Source of the DNA: Alsobacter sp045348435
Lineage (GTDB): Bacteria > Pseudomonadota > Alphaproteobacteria > Rhizobiales > Beijerinckiaceae
Assembly: GCF_045348435.1 (NCBI RefSeq)
Contig: NZ_CP157484.1
Location: forward strand, 2,666,001-2,730,000
Length of the DNA: 64,000 bases
Direction of reading: 5' to 3'
The translations under genes and the position numbers were made by a program. The stretch's first letter is position 1. Each line of letters opens with the position of its first letter. This document shows positions 58,967 to 64,000 of the stretch, in pieces. Under the pieces are notes generated by a model. That model made no database searches. It saw nothing but the letters and a program-made list of their open reading frames with translations, and was not told the DNA's origin.

Positions 58967-59922
58967 CGCCGCGGCCGGGGCGCCCGAAGGCGATCGCCAT
59001 GGCGGCCGCGGCGGCCTGGACGATGGCGGCCTCCCCGGCCCTGGCCCATGCGGGCCACGCCCACGCGGCGCCGGGGTGGTTCGAGGACGGCTGGGCCACG
59101 GTCCTGGTCGCCGTGGCGGGCGTGCTCTATGCGGCCGGCCTCGCCCGGCTCTGGCGGCGGGCCGGCGTCGGGCGCGGCGTCGCGGTCTGGCGGGCCGGCT
59201 GCTTCGCCGCGGGCTGGACCGCGCTGGCCGCCGCCCTGGCGTCGCCGCTGGCCGGATGGGCGGACCGTGCCTTCTCCCTCCACATGATCGAGCACGAGGT
59301 CCTGATGACGGTCGCCGCGCCGCTGCTGGCGCTGTCGCGGCCGCTGCTGGGCATGCTGTGGGCGTTCCCGCTTGCGTCCCGCCGCGCCCTCGGCGGCGTG
59401 GCGACGGCCGGTCCCCTGGCGGCGGCCTGGGCGTTCCTGACCGATCCGCTGGCCGCCACCGTCCTGCACGGGGCCGCCCTGTGGCTGTGGCACATGCCGT
59501 CCCTGTTCACGATGGCGCTGGGGAGCCCGGTCTGGCACGCGCTCCAGCATGCGAGCTTCTTCGGCACGGCGGTGCTGTTCTGGTGGAGCCTGGCGAAGGA
59601 GCGGCTGGGACGGCCGGACTACGGCCCTGCCGTGTTCTGGCTGTTCGTGACCAGCCTCCACACCGGCTTCCTCGGCGTGCTCCTGACTCTGGCGCCCTCG
59701 CCCTGGTACCCGTCCCAGGAGGGATCCGCCAACCCGTTCGGCCTCAGCCCGCTGGAGGACCAGCAGATCGCCGGGCTGGTGATGTGGGCCCCGGCGGGCC
59801 TCGTCTACGCCGGCGCGGCGCTGCTGGCGCTGGGCCTGTGGGTCGGCGCCTCCGGCGGCCGGGCCACGACCGCCGCATCCCCGATCGGCCAGGGAGGACG
59901 CCATGTCCCGCTCGCGCGGTGA
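58963..59922 (+). CDS. CtaG-type (Caa3_CtaG) oxidase assembly membrane protein
   Basis: This 319-residue polytopic protein of the Caa3-type CtaG family has about seven helices. A signal-like N-terminus leads into His-rich HAGHAHAAPGW. Family segments include FSLHMIEHEVLMTVAAPLLA, LWLWHMPSLF, VWHALQHASFFGTAVLFWW and TGFLGVLLTLAPSPWYP. Such proteins assist copper insertion or assembly of caa3 oxidases, which suits the operon. The ATG is at 58963, overlapping the previous stop. Confidence 0.9.
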   Translation: MTPRPGRPKAIAMAAAAAWTMAASPALAHAGHAHAAPGWFEDGWATVLVAVAGVLYAAGLARLWRRAGVGRGVAVWRAGCFAAGWTALAAALASPLAGWADRAFSLHMIEHEVLMTVAAPLLALSRPLLGMLWAFPLASRRALGGVATAGPLAAAWAFLTDPLAATVLHGAALWLWHMPSLFTMALGSPVWHALQHASFFGTAVLFWWSLAKERLGRPDYGPAVFWLFVTSLHTGFLGVLLTLAPSPWYPSQEGSANPFGLSPLEDQQIAGLVMWAPAGLVYAGAALLALGLWVGASGGRATTAASPIGQGGRHVPLAR

Positions 59923-60508
59923 AACCGCCATGCTGCTGACGGGCGCGGCGGCCGGCGTCACGGCCGCCGTCGCCGCTGTCGCCCGCGTGATCGCCCCGCG
60001 CAACCGGCGCCGGGCCGCGGACCCGGAGATGGAGGCGCAGGCCCAGGTGCAGGCCGAAGCGGAGGCCGGGCTGCACGACCCCGCCGACATCGTCGAGGCG
60101 ACGTCCGCCGCCGCCGGGGGCCGCGTCGGGCTGCTCGTCGCCGGGCTCGTTCTGGCGGCGATCGCCGCAGCCGGATGGTTCTGGACCGACGCGGCCTGGC
60201 GAAAGCGCGAGCAGGCCATCGCCCTGGCGGGAGCGGACCCGGCCCGCGGGCCCGAGCTCTTCCGCCGCTATGGCTGCGGCGGCTGCCACCTGCTGCGCCC
60301 CGTCCCGCAGGCGAACGGGCGGGTCGGCCCGCCGCTCGACGACGTGGGCTCGCGCGTCTATCTGGCGGGCGTGCTGCCCAACACGCCGGAGAACCTGGTA
60401 CGCTGGATCTACGATCCCCGCGGCGTCTCGCCCCGCAGCGCGATGCCCAACACGGGCGTGTCGGAGGCCGAGGCCCGCGAGATCGCCGCCTATCTGCTCA
60501 GCCGCTGA
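59903..60508 (+). CDS. Membrane-anchored cytochrome c
   Basis: This 201-residue protein has an N-terminal basic/hydrophobic region, an acidic/Gln segment (EMEAQAQVQAEAEAG), a membrane helix (GLLVAGLVLAAIAAAGWFW) and a class I haem domain with CGGCH (RYGCGGCHLLRPV) and the Met-containing SAMPNTGVSE near the end. AGGGAGG is 6 bases before the ATG, which lies inside the CtaG-like gene. It is the last gene of the operon and could be an alternative electron donor for the oxidase. Confidence 0.9.
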   Translation: MSRSRGETAMLLTGAAAGVTAAVAAVARVIAPRNRRRAADPEMEAQAQVQAEAEAGLHDPADIVEATSAAAGGRVGLLVAGLVLAAIAAAGWFWTDAAWRKREQAIALAGADPARGPELFRRYGCGGCHLLRPVPQANGRVGPPLDDVGSRVYLAGVLPNTPENLVRWIYDPRGVSPRSAMPNTGVSEAEAREIAAYLLSR

Positions 60509-60517
60509 CGGGCGCCC

Positions 60518-61099
60518 TCACCGCGTCGCCGTCACATGCATGGCCTTGATGTCGCTGCGGTTCAGCCAGGCGATCTCCGGCGCCGCGGTGCCCATCATCT
60601 TGGCCACGACTCCGACCGGCACGCCATATTTGACCGCGTAGGACGCCATGATGGCCGTGCCTTTGTCGCTCGAGCCGCGGCTTGTGAAGGCGGTGTGCAC
60701 TCCGATGCGGGCCGTGCGCGAGGCCAGCCGGCGCGACCCGGCCGCGAAGATCATGAAGCAGCCGCTGGCGCAGGTGTCGACCACATAGGTGGGCAGCCCG
60801 CGCCGGCGCACCGTCTCGGCGATCGCGAGGCTCTCGCCCAGGAACCCGCCCGGAGAATCCAGCGCCACGAGGCCGACCCGCCGACGGGACTCGTCGAGCC
60901 GGATCAGCAGCTCGGCGAAGCGCAGGCTGTCGCCGGTGTCGATCTTGCCCTGGATGACGACGGCCAGCGGGCCGCGCCGGCCCGGCTCGAGCACGCTGAA
61001 CGTCGCCGCCGACGCCGGCGCCCAGGCGCACAGGACGCCGGCCGCGCCGCAGAGCGCGGCCAGGCCGGCCCGCCAGACCCTTGAAATTGTGGGGTGCAT
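60518..61099 (-). CDS. Exported ClpP/SDH-fold (crotonase-like) putative protease
   Basis: This 193-residue protein has a signal peptide ending near ASA-A and a ClpP-like fold: GKIDTGDSLRFAELLIRLDE, VALDSPGGFLGESLAIAETV and VVDTCASGCFMIFAAGS, where the Ser of CASGC is the expected nucleophile. GVHTAF follows as in the periplasmic ClpP-like (COG3904) group. GGAGGGTTT before the ATG at 61099 decides the start. It converges on the oxidase operon. Its substrate is unknown. Confidence 0.85.
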   Translation of the reverse strand: MHPTISRVWRAGLAALCGAAGVLCAWAPASAATFSVLEPGRRGPLAVVIQGKIDTGDSLRFAELLIRLDESRRRVGLVALDSPGGFLGESLAIAETVRRRGLPTYVVDTCASGCFMIFAAGSRRLASRTARIGVHTAFTSRGSSDKGTAIMASYAVKYGVPVGVVAKMMGTAAPEIAWLNRSDIKAMHVTATR

Positions 61100-61260
61100 G
61101 AAACCCTCCCGCCTGCGCTCAGGCTCGCTCCGGCCGGCCCGCGCGTCAACCGCTCGCTGTGCGGCCAAACGCGCCGGGCGGCGTCCCGCCGACGCGGCCA
61201 GCCCGAATTCTTGGCGTTTCGCGGCCGCCGTGCTTCCCTTCAGGGGGGCGCCGTTTGGGG

Positions 61261-62730
61261 ATGCGTCCTGACGAGGCGGCGATGGGCGGATCCTGGCTGG
61301 GCGTGGCGGCGGCGCTGGCGCATGTCGTGATCGTGATCGCGGCCCTCGTGGTCGTGCCGGGCGACCGCAAGCCGTCCTCGGCGACGGCGTGGCTGCTGCT
61401 CATCACCGGCGCGCCCTTCCTCGGGCTGGCCCTCTTCCTGATGATCGGCGACCCGCGCCTGCCCCGGCGACGGCGCGAGCTGCAGGCCCGGATGGGCGAG
61501 GCGATCGCGGCTTCGCTCGCCGCCCTGCCGCCCGAGCGGCTGGCGCTGTTCGATCCGGAGGTGCCAGCGCGGGACCGGCGGCATGTGGAGCTGGCCCGGA
61601 GCCTGGGCGGCATGCCGGCGACCGGCGGCAACAGGCTCGACCTGCTGTGGGGCTATGACGGGATCGTGGCCCGCATGGTCGAGGCGATCGACGCCGCGAC
61701 CCGCTATGTCCATGTGGAGTTCTACATCGTCGCCCTCGACGAAACCACCGAGCCCCTGTTCGCCGCGCTGGAGCGGGCCGTGGGCCGGGGCGTCAGGGTG
61801 CGGCTGCTCTTCGACCAGATCGGCTCGCGCAAATTTCCGCGCAAGCGGGAGATGCGGGAGCGGCTGACGCGCGCCGGCGTCGAGTGGCGCGCCATGCTGC
61901 CGATCCTCGGCGTCCGGGAGTGGCTTCGCTTCGACCTGCGCAACCACCGCAAGCTTCTGGTGATCGACGCCGCGGTGGCCTTCACGGGCTCCATGAACCT
62001 CATCGAACGGGGATACCACCGCGCGGACGGCCTCACCTATGAGGAGCTGTGCGTGCGCATCGAGGGGCCGGCCGTGCTCGAGCTGGACGCGGTCTTCACG
62101 GTGGACTGGCTGTCGGAGAGCGAAGGCAAGCCTGGCGAGATCGCCGCGGCGGCGTCTCCCGGGACCGCGGCCGCGCCCGGGGCCGTGGCCCAGGTGCTGC
62201 CCAGCGGCTCAGGCTTCGACGACGAGAACAATCTTCGCCTCTTCACCGCGCTGGCCCACGCCGCCCGGCGCAGCCTGACGATCGTGACGCCCTATTTCGT
62301 GCCGGACGAGGCCCTGATGCTGGCCATCACGAGCGCCGCCCGCCGGGGCGTGGCCGTGACGCTGGTCAACTCCGAAGCGGTCGACCAGGCCGTGGTGGTG
62401 GCCGCCCAGCGCTCCTTCTATGAGGAGCTCCTGCGCGACGGCGTCGAGATCCGGCTGTACCGGGCGCCCGTGCTGCTGCACGCCAAGTCGGTCGTGGTGG
62501 ACGACGAAATCGCCACTATCGGCAGCAGCAACCTCGACATCCGTTCCTTCACCCTGAACATGGAGGTCACGCTCGTGGTCTATGACCGCGCCTTCGTGGA
62601 CCGGCTGCGGGAGGTGATCGGCGGCTACGTCGCCAACGCCAGCCGCGTCACCCTGGAGGAGTGGCGTCGCCGCCCCGTCCGCAAGCGCCTGGTGGAGAAC
62701 ATCGCCAGGCTCACCGCCGCCCTGCAGTGA
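61261..62730 (+). CDS. cls: Cardiolipin synthase (phospholipase D family)
   Basis: This 489-residue membrane-bound enzyme forms cardiolipin from two phosphatidylglycerols. Two N-terminal helices (HVVIVIAALVVV and AWLLLITGAPFLGLALFLM) are followed by two HKD motifs: NHRKLLVIDAAVAFTGSMN and LHAKSVVVDDEIATIGSSN. The ATG at 61261 follows GGGG closely. The stop codon directly abuts the corA stop codon on the other strand with no gap. Confidence 0.94.
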   Translation: MRPDEAAMGGSWLGVAAALAHVVIVIAALVVVPGDRKPSSATAWLLLITGAPFLGLALFLMIGDPRLPRRRRELQARMGEAIAASLAALPPERLALFDPEVPARDRRHVELARSLGGMPATGGNRLDLLWGYDGIVARMVEAIDAATRYVHVEFYIVALDETTEPLFAALERAVGRGVRVRLLFDQIGSRKFPRKREMRERLTRAGVEWRAMLPILGVREWLRFDLRNHRKLLVIDAAVAFTGSMNLIERGYHRADGLTYEELCVRIEGPAVLELDAVFTVDWLSESEGKPGEIAAAASPGTAAAPGAVAQVLPSGSGFDDENNLRLFTALAHAARRSLTIVTPYFVPDEALMLAITSAARRGVAVTLVNSEAVDQAVVVAAQRSFYEELLRDGVEIRLYRAPVLLHAKSVVVDDEIATIGSSNLDIRSFTLNMEVTLVVYDRAFVDRLREVIGGYVANASRVTLEEWRRRPVRKRLVENIARLTAALQ

Positions 62731-63705
62731 TCAGAACCAGCCCCGGACCTTGAACCAGACGAGCGGCAGGACCGCGCTGAGCACGATCGCCAGGACGGCG
62801 AGCGGGTAGCCGTAGCGCCAGTCCAGCTCCGGCATGGCCTTGAAGTTCATGCCCCAGATCCCGGCGAAGACCGTCGGCGGAATGCCCGCCACCGACGCGA
62901 TCGTCAGCACCTTGAAGACGTCGTTCTGCTCGATGGTGATGAAGCCCAGCACGGCGTCGAGCAGGAACTGCACCTTGTTGGCGAGGTGGCCCTCATAGTC
63001 GTTCAGCGAGGCGATGTCCTTGGTCACGGCGCCGAGCCGGACCCGGATCTCGGGCCCGATCCAGGCGTTTCCGACGTCGCTGGCGAAGGAGGCGATGCGG
63101 CCGACGCCGAGCAGGACGTCGCGCGCCTGCGACACTCGCTCGCCGATCGCGCCGAGATGGCTGAGCGTCACCCGCAGGCGCTTGGTGGAGCGGACCGCGT
63201 GGCGGGGGTTGGAGGGATCGCCGCGAAACACCGACCGCGAGGTCTTCTCCAGTTGCGCTCCGAGATGCTCCAGCACGTCCGCGCCCCGGTCGACGATGGC
63301 CTCCAGCAGCGCCACGAACACGCCGACGCCGCTGGCCAGGGTCTCGTCCTTGCGGATCTGCTCGGTCACGGCGTCGAAGGCGGCGAGCTCGTCGTAGCGG
63401 ATCGTCAGCAGCAGCCTCGGCGACAGCACGAAGCCGGCCGGCGAGACATGGTGCTCGTCGTCGGAGCCGCGCCCCACCACCGGGGTGCTGAGATAGAGCA
63501 CGTCGCCCTCGACGATGAGCCGGCTCGACGCCTCGATCTCGCTCAACTGGGCGCGGGAGGGCGTCCGAAGGCGGGCGCGGCTCTCCACGAAGGCGCGCTC
63601 CTCGTCGGTGGGATCGAGCAGGTCGATCCAGATCACGCCGGGCGGCAGGTCCAGGCCGGTGCTGGCGCGCACGGCTCCGTCTTCGTCGCGGTAGAGCGTC
63701 AGCAC
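62731..63705 (-). CDS. corA: CorA-family magnesium/cobalt transporter
   Basis: This 324-residue channel-forming protein has a large N-terminal cytoplasmic domain and two C-terminal helices. The signature GMN is in FAGIWGMNFKAMPELDWRYG at the end of the first helix. The basic C-terminus is short (VRGWF). Translation starts with GTG at 63705, overlapping the stop of the upstream acetyltransferase gene by seven bases, so the two are coupled. Confidence 0.95.
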   Translation of the reverse strand: MLTLYRDEDGAVRASTGLDLPPGVIWIDLLDPTDEERAFVESRARLRTPSRAQLSEIEASSRLIVEGDVLYLSTPVVGRGSDDEHHVSPAGFVLSPRLLLTIRYDELAAFDAVTEQIRKDETLASGVGVFVALLEAIVDRGADVLEHLGAQLEKTSRSVFRGDPSNPRHAVRSTKRLRVTLSHLGAIGERVSQARDVLLGVGRIASFASDVGNAWIGPEIRVRLGAVTKDIASLNDYEGHLANKVQFLLDAVLGFITIEQNDVFKVLTIASVAGIPPTVFAGIWGMNFKAMPELDWRYGYPLAVLAIVLSAVLPLVWFKVRGWF

Positions 63706-64000
63706 AGGGCGGCCCGCCTCAGGCTGGGGGCCGCCGCGCGGAAGCGCTCCGCCTCAACGCGCGACACGATGGTCTCGTGCGCCGCTTTCTCGTGGGGGAA
63801 CCGGTCGGCGAAGCGCCGCGTCTCGACGAAGCCGAGGCGCCGCGCGACCCCGATCGAGGCGGCGTTGCGGGCGTCGACCCAGGTCTCGATGGAACCGAGC
63901 CCCAGGACGTCGAAGCCGACACCCAGTGCCGCGCGGCAGGCCTCCGTGGCGAGCCCGCGGCCCCACAGATCCCGCCGCAGGATGTAGCCGAGGCCGGGCT
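63699..64000 (-). CDS. GNAT-family N-acetyltransferase (3' part only)
   Basis: The last 99 or so codons of a gene that enters from beyond the window edge. The translated end reads GYILRRDLWGRGLATEACRA, GLGSIETWVDARNAASIGVA and RRLGFVETRRF, which is the acetyl-CoA-binding motif A and motif B of RimJ/RimL-type GNAT enzymes, followed by a basic tail. The stop is the TGA at 63701-63699. Start and full length are not visible. Confidence 0.85.
   Translation of the reverse strand, partial: PGLGYILRRDLWGRGLATEACRAALGVGFDVLGLGSIETWVDARNAASIGVARRLGFVETRRFADRFPHEKAAHETIVSRVEAERFRAAAPSLRRAALC

Overview
The window looks like chromosomal DNA from a high-GC alphaproteobacterium, most likely of the order Hyphomicrobiales (Rhizobiales). 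The evidence is the core gene set (argS with a SPOR protein and a dGTPase-like protein, an hdaA-type DnaA paralogue beside ppk, a DUF2155 protein, the NDUFA12-type complex I accessory subunit, a single coenzyme-B12-dependent ribonucleotide reductase) and the very GC-rich third codon positions. I cannot fix the genus. There is no rRNA, tRNA, CRISPR array, transposase or phage structural gene that I can see.

Layout. 46-11685: SPOR protein, argS, dgt, erpA, a PfkB-family sugar kinase, a large exported protein of unknown function, malic enzyme and a hexapeptide acetyltransferase. 11777-17836: a family 2 glycosyltransferase, aspS, rnd, a small zinc-ribbon protein and ppx. 17850-24614: ppk1, hdaA, an AI-2E/PerM-type permease and pgsA on the minus strand, divergent from purM-purN. 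24727-34143: DinB-like protein, aquaporin, ndk, a molybdopterin oxidoreductase, a DUF502 membrane protein, glmS and glmU. 34257-42430: a SPOR-like protein, opgG-opgH (osmoregulated periplasmic glucan synthesis), a DUF2155 protein, a TPR/glycosyltransferase/DUF6165 fusion, an OsmC protein and the NDUFA12 subunit. 43166-46885: nrdJ, preceded by a 735-base regulatory region. 46886-48260: a GC-poor patch holding an unrecognised 282-residue protein, a decayed DUF2442-like relic and a conserved 57-residue protein. 48406-52266: a DUF3140 gene, an intergenic block of palindromic repeats of about 1.3 kb, a VOC-fold protein, a universal stress protein and a CYTH-like protein. 52566-60508: a compact plus-strand operon. 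60518-64000: a ClpP-like exported protein, cardiolipin synthase, CorA and the end of a GNAT acetyltransferase.

The most coherent functional unit is the 52566-60508 operon. A PQQ-dependent alcohol dehydrogenase carrying the extra aspartate diagnostic of lanthanide-dependent enzymes is translationally coupled to a lipoprotein c-type cytochrome. This is followed by a caa3-type cytochrome oxidase (subunit II with its own haem-c domain, subunit I, subunit III, a small membrane protein, a CtaG-type assembly factor) and a second membrane-anchored cytochrome c. Almost every junction is an ATGA-type or short overlap. The natural reading is a self-contained alcohol-to-oxygen electron chain. A 15-codon open frame with a near-ideal ribosome binding site sits between the genes for subunits I and III.

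Other points worth attention are nine GANTC (CcrM-type) sites in 339 bases followed by a 32-base-spaced pair of NrdR-box-like sites upstream of nrdJ, a candidate structured RNA with a sigma70-like promoter inside the repeat block, and three hairpins packed in the glmU-glmS spacer.
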